Shown: positions 43,162 through 51,833, numbered from the stretch's first letter. The stretch: 64,000 nt of DNA from Aalborgiella sp031422495 (GCA_031422495.1 JANPLX010000100.1:1-64000); one strand, 5' to 3'. Notes: generated by a model not told the origin, from the letters alone. Made by a program: numbers and translations.

Positions 43162-44630
43162 TTTTTTACTTTTTTAACTACCGAGTATCTAAGCAAAGTT
43201 TTTTCTCGAGCCTCTGCATGATTCACGACTGGATATGGATAATCCAAACCAATCGTTACGCATGCAGATTCCAAGTCAATAGGTTTTGCGTTCCACGGCT
43301 CATGCAGTGCTGAATTAGGTAATTTTCTCAATTGTGGCAAATACTTTCTAATAAACTTACCTTCAGCATCAAACTTTTCACTTTGACTGGTTGGATTGAA
43401 AATTCGAAAGTAGGGTTGTGCATCACAACCACTAGAACTTGCCCATTGCCAACCGCCATTGTTGGCAGATAAATCAAAGTCGTTAAGTTTCTCTGCGAAA
43501 TATCGTTCACCCCAGCGCCAGTCGATACCTAAATCTTTGACCAAAAAACTAGCCGCTACCATACGCAAGCGGTTGTGCATATAACCCGTTTGATTGATCT
43601 GAGCCATGGCAGCATCAACCAAGGGATATCCCGTTCGCCCCTCGCACCAAGCTGCAAACAAGCTATCTGCTCTTTCACCTTGCTCCCATTTGATGGCGTT
43701 GTATTCCGGTTTAAATGCGCCTGATGCCGCGTACGGAAAGTTGCTGAGAATTTGAAAATAGAAATCACGCCAAATCAACTCACTCAACCAAACATTCGCA
43801 CCTTGGCTGCCCACTAACACGCGTTGGTACGCTACAGCTGCTAATTTCCGAATTGACACCGTTCCAAACCGCAGGTGCACGCCTAAATAGCTGGGACCTT
43901 TAACAGCAGGGAAGTCGCGAGTGGCGTGGTAATCATCCATGCGGTCAAAAAAATCTTCAAATAATTGTCGTCCACCCTCCATGCCCGTGGGTATTTTTAG
44001 TGCTGCTAAGTTAGTTGATTCAAAACCTATTTCAGCTAGTTTGGCAACTGATCGTCGATGTTCAACCGGGCGTTCCACTAGAGCATTCTTGTACTTTTCT
44101 ACAAGGTAGGGTCGCAGATAAAATTCAGTAAGCTTCTTGAGGTACGCATTTTTGTACGGGGTGAAAACGCCATATGGTTTACCCATTTGTGTGAGAATTT
44201 CAGTCCGTTCAAAAATCACATGGTCTTTATAAGTGTGAAAAGCAATACCAAGGTTGGCTAATTTCCCGAGTACCACCGAATCTCGATTAACCGCTTGAGG
44301 TTCGTAGTCATGATTGGAGAAAACCGCTTGAGCTGACAACTCTTGTGCTAGCTTTGGAATCTCATCACTCGCCCAAGCATGTCGAACGATCAAACCGCTA
44401 TTGGGTTTGTCTGAAAGTTGGCGAATCGATGCATCAAGTTCAACCAAGGACTCGCGTATAAACTCAACCCTGCGGTCGGCTTTCGGCAATGAATCTAAAA
44501 TTTCGCGGTCGAATACAAAGACACAATGCACGGTTTTACAGTGTTTTAGGGCGTGGTACAGCGCAGCATTATCATCTGTGCGCAAATCGCGTCTGAACCA
44601 CATTAAGCCGGTGTCAAATTCTTTGTCCAT
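43158..44630 (-). CDS. phrB: Deoxyribodipyrimidine photolyase (class I)
   Basis: A 490-residue flavoenzyme repairing cyclobutane pyrimidine dimers with blue light. The N-terminal antenna domain starts LMWFRRDLRTDDNAALYHAL. The C-terminal FAD domain has WLSELIWRDFYFQIL, the TGYPLVDAAMAQINQTGYMHNRLRM helix pair, and the signature NDFDLSANNGGWQWASSSGCDAQPYFRIFNP (about positions 43405-43495). These favour a photolyase over a cryptochrome. The stop lies inside the end of chpA on the opposite strand. It is divergent from yqgE, 43 bp apart. Confidence 0.96.
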   Translation of the reverse strand: MDKEFDTGLMWFRRDLRTDDNAALYHALKHCKTVHCVFVFDREILDSLPKADRRVEFIRESLVELDASIRQLSDKPNSGLIVRHAWASDEIPKLAQELSAQAVFSNHDYEPQAVNRDSVVLGKLANLGIAFHTYKDHVIFERTEILTQMGKPYGVFTPYKNAYLKKLTEFYLRPYLVEKYKNALVERPVEHRRSVAKLAEIGFESTNLAALKIPTGMEGGRQLFEDFFDRMDDYHATRDFPAVKGPSYLGVHLRFGTVSIRKLAAVAYQRVLVGSQGANVWLSELIWRDFYFQILSNFPYAASGAFKPEYNAIKWEQGERADSLFAAWCEGRTGYPLVDAAMAQINQTGYMHNRLRMVAASFLVKDLGIDWRWGERYFAEKLNDFDLSANNGGWQWASSSGCDAQPYFRIFNPTSQSEKFDAEGKFIRKYLPQLRKLPNSALHEPWNAKPIDLESACVTIGLDYPYPVVNHAEAREKTLLRYSVVKKVKN

Positions 44631-44673
44631 ATTTTCAGCAAACTTCCTGTTGCGTTCCCGTTAAAATGATGCC

Positions 44674-45285
44674 ATGTCAGCTGATTTTGCACCAATTAAC
44701 CTCACCCACCATTTCTTGATCGCCATGCCGGGTCTTGAGGACGACGGTTTTGCCAGATCGGTGGTGTATTTATGCGAGCATAGTAAGCGTGGCGCCTTGG
44801 GTTTGGTGATCAATAAGCCTAGCGAATTAAATCTAAAAAATTTGTTTGATAAAGTTGACTTGCCCATGCCACGGCAAGATCTGACAACTGCAGTCGTCTT
44901 CCACGGTGGCCCGGTTCAGACTGAGCGTGGTTTTGTGCTCCATGAAGCCATGCATGGCACGCCTTCTGCCGGTGATACGCCCTCTGAAAAATCGGTTTAT
45001 GCGTCAACCATGACCATTCCTGGCGGGCTAGAAATGACCACCTCGCGCGATGTTTTAGAAGCCATATCTACTGGTTCAGGCCCGAGCCGCGTTTTGGTGT
45101 CGCTTGGCTATTCCTCATGGGGCAAGGGTCAGCTTGAATCTGAATTGGCTGGCAACAGCTGGCTGACCGTCGCTGCAGACCTCAATGTCATTTTCGACAC
45201 GCCGATTGAGCAGCGTTATGACAAAGCCCTGAAGCTTCTGGGCATTGAGGCATGGATGTTGTCGCCAGTGGCGGGCAGAGCGTGA
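44674..45285 (+). CDS. yqgE: YqgE/AlgH family protein
   Basis: A 203-residue DUF179 protein. The conserved opening INLTHHFLIAMPGLEDDGFARSVVYLCEH and the GLVINKP motif are present, as are FHGGPVQTERGFVLH and SLGYSSWGKGQLESEL. Its biochemical function is not established; the family is linked to alginate regulation in Pseudomonas and is often encoded beside ruvX, as here. It probably opens an operon with ruvX, pyrR, pyrB and the pseudo-dihydroorotase. Confidence 0.94.
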   Translation: MSADFAPINLTHHFLIAMPGLEDDGFARSVVYLCEHSKRGALGLVINKPSELNLKNLFDKVDLPMPRQDLTTAVVFHGGPVQTERGFVLHEAMHGTPSAGDTPSEKSVYASTMTIPGGLEMTTSRDVLEAISTGSGPSRVLVSLGYSSWGKGQLESELAGNSWLTVAADLNVIFDTPIEQRYDKALKLLGIEAWMLSPVAGRA

Positions 45286-45290
45286 GCTCC

Positions 45291-45719
45291 ATGTCTGCCG
45301 CTTCCCCACCTTCAAGCCCACTTACCGTCCCTGCGCATTGCCAGTCATTTTTAGCGTTTGATTTCGGGCTCAAACGCACAGGCGCCGCTGTTGGTAATCG
45401 CCTCATGCGTACAGCGCAAGGATTAGTCACTATCAAAGCAGAAGGCGATGCTCGCTGGCCTCTCATAGCAGATCGCATCAAAGAGTGGCAGCCTGATGCT
45501 ATAGTGATCGGCGTTCCCTACTACCAAGACGGTGCTGCGCACGATAATACCAGACGAGCAAAAAAATTTGGTCGACAATTGCATGCAAGGTACAACTTGC
45601 CAGTTTTTGAAGTAGATGAGCGGTATAGCACCACAGAAGCACTAGAAATGGGTGCCAAGGACCCAGATGCTGGTGCAGCCTGTATCATCCTAGAGCAGTT
45701 TTTAAGGAGTTTGCCTTGA
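45291..45719 (+). CDS. ruvX: Putative Holliday junction resolvase / pre-16S rRNA nuclease RuvX (YqgF)
   Basis: A 142-residue RNase H-fold protein. FLAFDFGLKRTGAAVGN carries the first catalytic Asp, VIGVPYYQDGAAH the middle motif, and VFEVDERYSTTEA the second acidic residue; DPDAGAACIILEQFL ends the protein. The family processes the 5' end of 16S rRNA in E. coli and was proposed as a Holliday junction resolvase. An in-frame ATG at 45252 would overlap yqgE by 34 bp; 45291 fits family N-termini better. The stop overlaps the pyrR start. Confidence 0.92.
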   Translation: MSAASPPSSPLTVPAHCQSFLAFDFGLKRTGAAVGNRLMRTAQGLVTIKAEGDARWPLIADRIKEWQPDAIVIGVPYYQDGAAHDNTRRAKKFGRQLHARYNLPVFEVDERYSTTEALEMGAKDPDAGAACIILEQFLRSLP

Positions 45720-46252
45720 CATCACCGACTTCGCCTTCTGTGGGAACTCTGGCCTTAGACGCCGAGGCCATGTACCAAGATTTGCTTCGCTATGTGCAGC
45801 AAATTCATGCACCAACTATGCAGTTGGTCGGTATTACCTCTGGCGGAGCTTGGTTGGTCGAGCGCTTACATCGCGATTTGAAGTTAACAGGCAAACCAGG
45901 CATCATTTCCTCGACCTTGCACCGCGACGATTTTTCAAAACGCGGCTTAAGTGATGGCGGTCAGACGACGCTGCCATTTGATGTCGAAGGCGCAGATATT
46001 TTGTTGGTTGACGACGTGCTGTTCACCGGTCGAACTATACGCGCAGTGGTCAACGAACTCTTCGATTACGGTCGCCCACTCCGAGTGCAACTTGCCGTTT
46101 TGGTGGACAGAGGTGGTCGTGAACTACCTATCCATGCCGAGTATGCCTCAGCTCGTTTATTCTTACCTACTAATCAATCACTCACCTTGGCCCGCAGCGA
46201 AGCTGGAACATTCAGCTTTGAAGTCAGAGAACGCTTGAACACTAAAAAATAA
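45716..46252 (+). CDS. pyrR: PyrR-like bifunctional pyrimidine regulator / uracil phosphoribosyltransferase
   Basis: A 178-residue type I phosphoribosyltransferase. The PRPP-binding loop is LLVDDVLFTGRTIRA, and the substrate loop STLHRDDFSKRG matches PyrR. The start is TTG at 45716, preceded by AAGGAG at 45704-45709 with good spacing, and overlaps the ruvX stop. In Gram-positives PyrR binds pyr mRNA; in Proteobacteria it sits before pyrB with a less clear role, and I see no PyrR-type attenuator between it and pyrB. Uracil phosphoribosyltransferase activity is plausible. Confidence 0.92.
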   Translation: MTSPTSPSVGTLALDAEAMYQDLLRYVQQIHAPTMQLVGITSGGAWLVERLHRDLKLTGKPGIISSTLHRDDFSKRGLSDGGQTTLPFDVEGADILLVDDVLFTGRTIRAVVNELFDYGRPLRVQLAVLVDRGGRELPIHAEYASARLFLPTNQSLTLARSEAGTFSFEVRERLNTKK

Positions 46253-46286
46253 AACTAAAAAATAAAACTAAAAATACAATAAAAAT

Positions 46287-47249
46287 ATGCTCTACAAACG
46301 CAACCCCCAACTAAATAAAAACGGTGAACTCATCCACTTGCTGTCGATTGAGGGATTGCCCAAAGCAACGCTGACGCATATTTTAGACACCGCAGCCAAC
46401 TTCGTTTCAGTCAACGACCGCGAAGTTAAAAAAGTCCCGCTCTTACGCGGTAAAAGTGTTTTTAACCTGTTCTTTGAAAACTCCACCCGCACCCGCACGA
46501 CTTTTGAGATTGCCGCCAAGCGCCTCAGCGCCGACGTCATCAACCTCGACATCGCACGCTCATCTGCCTCCAAAGGCGAGTCCCTGCTAGACACCATTGC
46601 CAACCTCAGCGCCATGGCTGCTGATTTGTTTGTGGTGCGTCACAGCGAATCCGGCGCTCCTTATTTGATCGCCCAGCATGTCGCGCCGCACGTGCATGTG
46701 ATTAACGCTGGAGATGGCAGACATTCGCACCCGACGCAGGGTTTGCTGGACATGTTCACCATTCGGCACTACAAAAAAGACTTTTCTAACCTTACCGTCG
46801 CCATCGTAGGCGACGTATTACATTCGCGTGTTGCTCGGTCAGATATTCATGCTTTAACAACGCTGGGCTGCGCCGAAGTGCGCGTGGTTGGCCCCAAAAC
46901 CTTGGTTCCTAGCGACATGGCGCAAATGGGTGTTCGCGTCTGCCACACCTTGGAAGAGGGCATCAAAGACTGCGACGTCGTCATCACTTTGCGCTTGCAA
47001 AGCGAGCGTATGACGGGAGCGCTGCTGCCCAGTAGCCAAGAATTCTTCAAAAGCTACGGCCTGACGCAAGACAAACTGCAGCTCGCCAAGCCAGACGCCA
47101 TCGTCATGCACCCAGGGCCGATCAACCGGGGCGTCGAAATCGACTCTGCCGTGGTTGACGGCCAGCAAAGCGTGATCTTGCCGCAAGTGACCTTCGGCAT
47201 CGCTGTGCGCATGGCGGTGATGAGTATCGTTGCCGGTAATGACGCCTAG
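46287..47249 (+). CDS. pyrB: Aspartate carbamoyltransferase catalytic subunit
   Basis: A 320-residue ATCase. The carbamoyl-phosphate motif STRTRTTFE is present, with KGESLLDT, VIVRH-like LFVVRHSESGAP, GDGRHSHPTQGLLDMFTI and the aspartate-site HPGPINRGVEID. Together with the next gene it forms the Pseudomonas-like arrangement in which ATCase assembles with an inactive dihydroorotase instead of PyrI. The 34-bp gap to pyrR is AT-rich with repeated AAAACTAAAAAT units. Confidence 0.96.
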   Translation: MLYKRNPQLNKNGELIHLLSIEGLPKATLTHILDTAANFVSVNDREVKKVPLLRGKSVFNLFFENSTRTRTTFEIAAKRLSADVINLDIARSSASKGESLLDTIANLSAMAADLFVVRHSESGAPYLIAQHVAPHVHVINAGDGRHSHPTQGLLDMFTIRHYKKDFSNLTVAIVGDVLHSRVARSDIHALTTLGCAEVRVVGPKTLVPSDMAQMGVRVCHTLEEGIKDCDVVITLRLQSERMTGALLPSSQEFFKSYGLTQDKLQLAKPDAIVMHPGPINRGVEIDSAVVDGQQSVILPQVTFGIAVRMAVMSIVAGNDA

Positions 47250-47294
47250 ACAGATGCTTAAAAAATATAAAAAGACGCATAAAAAAGAGAAGCT

Positions 47295-48602
47295 ATGAAT
47301 ATCCTCATTAAAAATGGCCGAGTCATCAATCCAGCCACAGGATTTGATGAAATATGTGACATAGCCGTTGAATCACCTCATGTTATAGCTATTAAAAATA
47401 TAGCGAAAAACTTCACACCTGATACAACGATTGACGCCACAGGCTGCATCGTCACTGCTGGTTTTGTTGATTTGGCGGCACGTTTACGCGAGCCTGGCCA
47501 TGAGCACGAGGGCATGCTGCAAAGTGAGCTGGCCGCTGCAGTGGCTGGTGGTGTGACTAGTTTGGTTTGCATGCCAGACACTGAGCCGGTATTGGACGAG
47601 CCCGGTTTGATCGAAATGCTCAAATTCCGCGCTGAAAAGCAGCACCAATCGCGTGTTTTCCCGCTAGGTGCGCTCACTGTGAATCTCAAAGGCGAAGTGT
47701 TGACCGAGATGGTCGAGTTGTCCGAAGCCGGCTGCGTGGGCTTTAGCCAAGCAGAAGTTCCTTTAGAAAACACCCAAGTGCTACAGCGCGCTTTGCAATA
47801 CGCCAGCACCTTTGGCTACACCGTGTGGCTGCGCCCGCAAGACATCCATTTGGGCAAAGGCGTCGCTGCCAGCGGCGCTTTGGCTACGCGGATGGGTTTA
47901 AGTGGTGTTCCCGTCGCGGCAGAAACAATTGCGTTGCACACGATTTTTGAGTTGATGAAAGCGACCACAGGCTCCCGCGTGCATATTTGCCGCATCAGCA
48001 GCGCTGCAGGCGTGGCACTCGTGCGTCAAGCCAAGGCAGATGGCTTGTTGGTCAGCTGCGATGTGAGTATTAACTCACTTCATTTGACTGACATCGATAT
48101 GGGCTACTACGACAGCCGCGCTAGGCTCAACCCACCCCTGCGCCAGCAGCGCGACCGCGATGCCCTGCGTGCGGCCTTGGTTGACGGCACGATTGACGCC
48201 TTGGTATCCGACCACACGCCGGTTAGCGACGACGCCAAAACCTTACCTTTCGCCGAAGCCGAAGCCGGTGCTACTGGTTTGGAGTTGCTGCTCAGCCTCG
48301 CCCTCAAATGGCAGTCAGAAAGCAGCGACAAAACGCTGACTTTGGCCAATGCACTCGCCACCATCACCAGCCAACCTGCCAAAATATTGGAGGCCAATTT
48401 GGGCGCTGAGTACGCCAGCTTGGGCCAATTGGTTGTGGGCGGCGTTGCCGACATTTGCATTTTCGACCCCAAAGCGGCTTGGACTGTTTCCTCAAGCAGC
48501 TTGCGCAGCCAAGGCAAACACACGCCATTCGTGAGCTACGAGCTGCCCGGCAAAGTGGTGGCCACCATCGTGGCTGGGCATGTGGCTTTTGAAGCGAAGT
48601 AA
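47295..48602 (+). CDS. Inactive dihydroorotase homologue (PyrC'/PyrX), ATCase partner
   Basis: A 435-residue amidohydrolase-fold protein homologous to class I dihydroorotase. The metal-binding His-x-His of active enzymes (DxHxHLREPG) reads DLAARLREPG, so both histidines are missing. The later SDHTPVSDD region is also altered from DHAPH. Placed directly after pyrB, it matches the non-catalytic dihydroorotase that stabilises ATCase in Pseudomonas-type complexes. A genuine pyrC must lie elsewhere. Near residue 32, the 17-mer GCTATTAAAAATATAGC (47388-47404), identical to the core of the dispersed element, encodes AIKNIA. Confidence 0.9.
   Translation: MNILIKNGRVINPATGFDEICDIAVESPHVIAIKNIAKNFTPDTTIDATGCIVTAGFVDLAARLREPGHEHEGMLQSELAAAVAGGVTSLVCMPDTEPVLDEPGLIEMLKFRAEKQHQSRVFPLGALTVNLKGEVLTEMVELSEAGCVGFSQAEVPLENTQVLQRALQYASTFGYTVWLRPQDIHLGKGVAASGALATRMGLSGVPVAAETIALHTIFELMKATTGSRVHICRISSAAGVALVRQAKADGLLVSCDVSINSLHLTDIDMGYYDSRARLNPPLRQQRDRDALRAALVDGTIDALVSDHTPVSDDAKTLPFAEAEAGATGLELLLSLALKWQSESSDKTLTLANALATITSQPAKILEANLGAEYASLGQLVVGGVADICIFDPKAAWTVSSSSLRSQGKHTPFVSYELPGKVVATIVAGHVAFEAK
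47388..47404 (+). repeat. Isolated core of the dispersed element in the pseudo-dihydroorotase gene
   Basis: GCTATTAAAAATATAGC matches the palindromic core exactly, but the second block (AATACGCCGGCT) is not found after it. It may be a decayed copy or a coincidence. Confidence 0.45.
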
Positions 48603-48646
48603 GTCATTTCTGGTACTTAACTTGCCGATATTGCTTGAAAGTATTG

Positions 48647-49381
48647 ATGTCTCAACTGCGCGCCTTCGGTAAATTGTGCTTATTCATTCCTCATCTTGTG
48701 TGGGGAATTTTCAGTATTTACGTCATATTTCCCAAGTTAAATCAAACTCAAAAAAACAAACGGATTGAGGCTTGGGCCGGTGCATTGCTTGCCAAGCTTG
48801 CTATTAAATTAGTAGTAAAAGGCAACCCACCCACCACAGGCCCGGTACTTTTGGTCTCTAACCATATTTCGTGGCTAGATATCTTGGTCATGCATGCGTC
48901 TAAACATTGCCGCTTCGTCAGCAAAGCAGACGTCAAGCATTGGCCCATTTTGGGTGCCTTGGCGACTGGTGCTGGCACCTTGTACATAGAGCGCGAGTCT
49001 AGGCGCGATGCCATGCGAGTCGTGCATCACATGTGCGAGGCCTTGCAAAATGGCGAGATTTTGGCAGTTTTTCCAGAGGGGACAACGGGCAATGGCATTG
49101 AGATGCTCCCCTTTCACGCCAACTTGCTGCAAGCCCCCATCGTCTGCAACATACCCGTTCAGCCACTGGCGTTGCGCTATTTAGACCCCCAATCCGGCCA
49201 AACCAGCCAAGCTATGAGCTACGTGGGCGATGAAAGCCTGCTTGACTCGTTGTGGCGAACTTTGAAAGCCAAAGGCGTGATAGCCCAAGTTACCTACGGC
49301 GAACCCCAATCGTCAAATGACCGAACCCGCAGAATGTGGTCGGATGATTTGAGGGGGGAGATTGAGCGCCTTAAAGCTTAA
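48647..49381 (+). CDS. plsC: 1-acyl-sn-glycerol-3-phosphate acyltransferase
   Basis: A 244-residue membrane-associated acyltransferase adding the second acyl chain to lysophosphatidic acid. The catalytic NHISWLD (His-x4-Asp) block, the FVSKADVKHWPILG region, YIERESRRD and the FPEGTTGNG motif are all present in order. A hydrophobic N-terminal helix (LCLFIPHLVWGIFSIYVIF) anchors it. I chose ATG 48647; TTG 48635 is an alternative. It follows the pyrimidine operon by about 45 bp. Confidence 0.9.
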   Translation: MSQLRAFGKLCLFIPHLVWGIFSIYVIFPKLNQTQKNKRIEAWAGALLAKLAIKLVVKGNPPTTGPVLLVSNHISWLDILVMHASKHCRFVSKADVKHWPILGALATGAGTLYIERESRRDAMRVVHHMCEALQNGEILAVFPEGTTGNGIEMLPFHANLLQAPIVCNIPVQPLALRYLDPQSGQTSQAMSYVGDESLLDSLWRTLKAKGVIAQVTYGEPQSSNDRTRRMWSDDLRGEIERLKA

Positions 49382-49417
49382 AAGGCTTGAATTGCTTGAT
49401 TTTTAGGTGTTTTTAGG

Positions 49418-49464
49418 CTCTAGTCGGCGTATTCATTGCTCATGTAGCTATTTTTTTTATAGCA
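49418..49464 (-). repeat. Dispersed palindromic element, intergenic copy
   Basis: Reverse copy: CTCTAGTCGGCGTATTCATTG, spacer, then GTAGCTAT-T8-ATAGC. It lies between plsC and the unrecognised minus-strand gene. Confidence 0.82.
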
Positions 49465-49493
49465 TTTTGTGTGTAAAATGTTCGGGTGAGACA

Positions 49494-50282
49494 TCACTTC
49501 TTTAGCCTTCGGAGCATGGTAGCCGCTGACTCGGAGGGCTTGCAATTCAAGGTGGTCTCGTACTCGACAAGCAATTGACGGATTGCGTGCTCAATCGCTA
49601 CAGCACCAAGTCGCTTTGCGTTCAATTCCGTGACCATGATTGCCCGATACACATAGGTGATGAGTTGATTCTGCCACTCTTTAATGCGCGGTGTACCGAG
49701 CATTCCTGTCATGTGGTATCTCGGAGTAAATCCGCCGTAGAGTTCCATGATGTGAGGGTAGGCTCCGTGAACATAGCCAGAGAAGGCCTTGTGGACCGTC
49801 TCCAATGTGCCCTGCGCATCGTGCGGATTGAGCTGATCCTTCGAGAGTTTGCCAAATGCCGCGTTGATTTTGCGACGGGGAACCATGTCGCGGTTTTGAG
49901 CGGAACTAAGCAGATCGTTCGGGTTCTCGAATTCTTCTTTGAAGAAATCTTTGAGCATTTTGATCTGGTCCTTGCTCGGACCAGTCTGTTCGACTGGACC
50001 CATGAAGAACAAGATTTCATAAATGAAGTCATCGGCCATTCGACAGAGTGCGCCGATTTCCTGCGTGTATCCAGCTCGCAGTAATACCAAGGCTGCATTT
50101 AGCGTACTGACCAGTTTTACACCTTTGAGATAGCAGAAGAGTACGTCTGATTGTTCTAGGTGTCGGTAGTACATAAAATCGCCGATCTGAACGCGTACCG
50201 GTTGAGGCACGAATGAAGACAATGAGTTGTAGTTCGCATTGAGCTTGCGCAAGGCTTCAGTGAGGTATTCGGTGGGTTCCAT
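49494..50282 (-). CDS. Uncharacterised protein, 262 residues
   Basis: I do not recognise this gene with certainty. The protein is mostly helical and soluble, with no signal peptide or membrane helix. Features are an N-terminal MEPTEYLTEALRKLN, then LRAGYTQEIGALCRMADDFIYEILFF near residues 68-93 (a pattern seen in DUF5677-like proteins), a charged middle and a conserved-looking FSGYVHGAYPHIMELY. The DUF5677 similarity is a guess. It is bracketed by dispersed-element copies at 49418-49464 and 50468-50596, and about 185 bp of apparently non-coding sequence lies upstream. This bracketing and its unrelated neighbours suggest an accessory insertion. Confidence 0.75.
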   Translation of the reverse strand: MEPTEYLTEALRKLNANYNSLSSFVPQPVRVQIGDFMYYRHLEQSDVLFCYLKGVKLVSTLNAALVLLRAGYTQEIGALCRMADDFIYEILFFMGPVEQTGPSKDQIKMLKDFFKEEFENPNDLLSSAQNRDMVPRRKINAAFGKLSKDQLNPHDAQGTLETVHKAFSGYVHGAYPHIMELYGGFTPRYHMTGMLGTPRIKEWQNQLITYVYRAIMVTELNAKRLGAVAIEHAIRQLLVEYETTLNCKPSESAATMLRRLKK

Positions 50283-50467
50283 GTGCGCCTAACGTAATCA
50301 ATGCCGCAAAACCTTCACCATAATCTGAGGGTTGCCGGAAAATCTCGTCAATAAATTGCTCCTGCGAATGACTTGAACTATAGCTTAGAGCAGCAATAGG
50401 TAGTGTTTTTACTTGCCGCATAAGTTAAACGCGGGTTGTCACGGGTAAGCCATTTTTAGACAAATAC

Positions 50468-50504
50468 CATAGCACTAAAGCCAACAAACACGCCGGCTAG
50501 AGTG
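50468..50504 (+). repeat. Dispersed palindromic element, shortened copy
   Basis: CATAGCACTAAAGCC followed by AACAAACACGCCGGCTAGAG; the second block is well kept and the palindromic core is degraded. It stands 45 bp before a full copy in the same orientation. Confidence 0.72.
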
Positions 50505-50548
50505 TAATTTAGAGGGTCAAAAACCCTAAAACTGGACTTCGCCATTTT

Positions 50549-50596
50549 GCTATCAAATAAATAGCGAATTAGGCAATAAATACGCCGGCTAGAGCC
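50549..50596 (+). repeat. Dispersed palindromic element, near-consensus copy
   Basis: Core GCTATCAAATAAATAGC (50549-50565), then AGGCAATAAATACGCCGGCT and AGAGCC. This is one of the best-preserved copies and lies just after the stop of the iron transporter ATPase gene. Confidence 0.9.
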
Positions 50597-50619
50597 ATAT
50601 TTAGTCCCTAAAAAGACGT

Positions 50620-51759
50620 TTAAACCGTTTTTTCCCGCTCAAACGTCACCACATGGTCCACTTCTGCGCGTATGCCTATCCATTCGCCTAACTGGTGGTC
50701 GTGGTGGCTGGGGACGTGGGCTACGACGGTTTCGCCGGTTTTTAGTTTGAGGGTGTAGAGGAATTCTGAGCCGCGAAAGGCTTTTCTGATGATTTGCGCT
50801 TTGGTGGGGGCGTTGTCGTCGTGGACGATGTCGTCTGCGCGTAGCAGCACGTCGCATTCACCGACGGGCAGGGCTTCTAGCACGGCGGGGCTGATGTCGT
50901 GGAGTTCGCCTAAGGGGGTGACGACGTGTTTGTGCAAGCCGATGCCGGTTTTTCGATGATTTTCATGATTTTCATGATTTCCATGATTTTCATGTCCACC
51001 ATGCTCATCATGCAGCTCAACCGTAGCTTTAGAAAACACGCCATGCCCAATGAAATCGGCCACAAACCGCGTGGCGGGGCGGTGGTAGAGGGTGTAGGCG
51101 TCGGCCCATTGGTGCAGCTTGCCTTCATGCATCACGCCGATCAGGTCGCCTATGGCAAAGGCTTCGAGCTGATCGTGGGTGACAAACAGGGCGGTGGCAT
51201 TGGCTTTTTTCAAGATGGCGCGTAGCTCATGGGCCAGGCGCTCGCGCAGGTCAACGTCAAGGTTCGAAAACGGCTCATCAAGCAACAAAAGCTGCGGCTT
51301 GGGTGCCAGAGCGCGGGCGAGGGCGACGCGCTGCTGTTGGCCGCCTGAGAGCTCGTGCGGGTAGCGTTTACCAGCATCGGGCAAATCGACCAAAGCCAGC
51401 ACCTCGGCAACTCGCGCCATGCGCTGGTCTTTTGGCAGGTGGTGGATGCCAAACGCCACGTTGTGCGCCACGTCCATGTGCGGGAATAGGGCGTAATCTT
51501 GAAACACCATACCGATGCGGCGTGATTCGGGCGCTAGGTGAACTGTTTCGCTGCTAACAATCGTTTTAGAGAGCAATACTGTCCCAGCGGATGCCCGCTC
51601 TAAGCCCGCTACGGCGCGCAACAACGTGGTTTTGCCGCAGCCAGAAGGGCCGATGAGTACGCCAATGTCGCCAGCGCGCAGGCCAAAGCTGACGCCGCCA
51701 ACGGCTTCGGTCGTGCTGTTGCCGTAGCTCACATGAAGGTTTTTGACTTCTAAAAACAT
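50620..51759 (-). CDS. fbpC: Ferric-iron-type ABC transporter ATP-binding protein with a His-rich insertion
   Basis: A 379-residue ABC ATPase of the FbpC/PotA group. Walker A is GPSGCGKTT, the signature LSGGQQQRVALARALA, Walker B LLLLDEPFSNLD, and the switch His is in VTHDQ. A C-terminal TOBE/regulatory region follows. Between the ATPase and that region, residues about 245-275 read ELHDEHGGHENHGNHENHE (51012 to 50955 region), an Asn/His/Glu-rich stretch made by a tandem repeat. This loop could bind metal. An upstream in-frame start at 51864 would enter the divergent permease gene; ATG 51759 matches family N-termini (MFLEVKNLHVSYGN). Fe3+ specificity is inferred from the partner permease and Fur-like site. 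Confidence 0.88.
   Translation of the reverse strand: MFLEVKNLHVSYGNSTTEAVGGVSFGLRAGDIGVLIGPSGCGKTTLLRAVAGLERASAGTVLLSKTIVSSETVHLAPESRRIGMVFQDYALFPHMDVAHNVAFGIHHLPKDQRMARVAEVLALVDLPDAGKRYPHELSGGQQQRVALARALAPKPQLLLLDEPFSNLDVDLRERLAHELRAILKKANATALFVTHDQLEAFAIGDLIGVMHEGKLHQWADAYTLYHRPATRFVADFIGHGVFSKATVELHDEHGGHENHGNHENHENHRKTGIGLHKHVVTPLGELHDISPAVLEALPVGECDVLLRADDIVHDDNAPTKAQIIRKAFRGSEFLYTLKLKTGETVVAHVPSHHDHQLGEWIGIRAEVDHVVTFEREKTV
50955..51012 (-). repeat. Nine-base tandem repeat encoding a His-rich loop in fbpC
   Basis: About five units of TTTTCATGA and close variants run through this stretch (minus strand TCATGAAAA), encoding repeated (N/E)-H-E-N-H. The copy number could change without shifting the frame. 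Confidence 0.85.
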
Positions 51760-51810
51760 AATGGCAATATCTTGTAGCGGTAATGAAAGCCGGTTTGTAA
51801 ATTGAATTTG

Positions 51811-51833
51811 TAAATGCGTACAATTCTCATTTA
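51811..51833. promoter_or_regulatory. Candidate Fur box in the fbpC-fbpB divergent promoter
   Basis: TAAATG and CATTTA arms are separated by 11 bases that include GAGAATTGTAC on the minus strand; the minus-strand read AATGAGAATTGTACGCATT resembles the Fur consensus GATAATGATAATCATTATC. It lies 7-29 bp before the fbpB ATG and in the region shared with fbpC, so iron repression of both is predicted. Confidence 0.6.
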
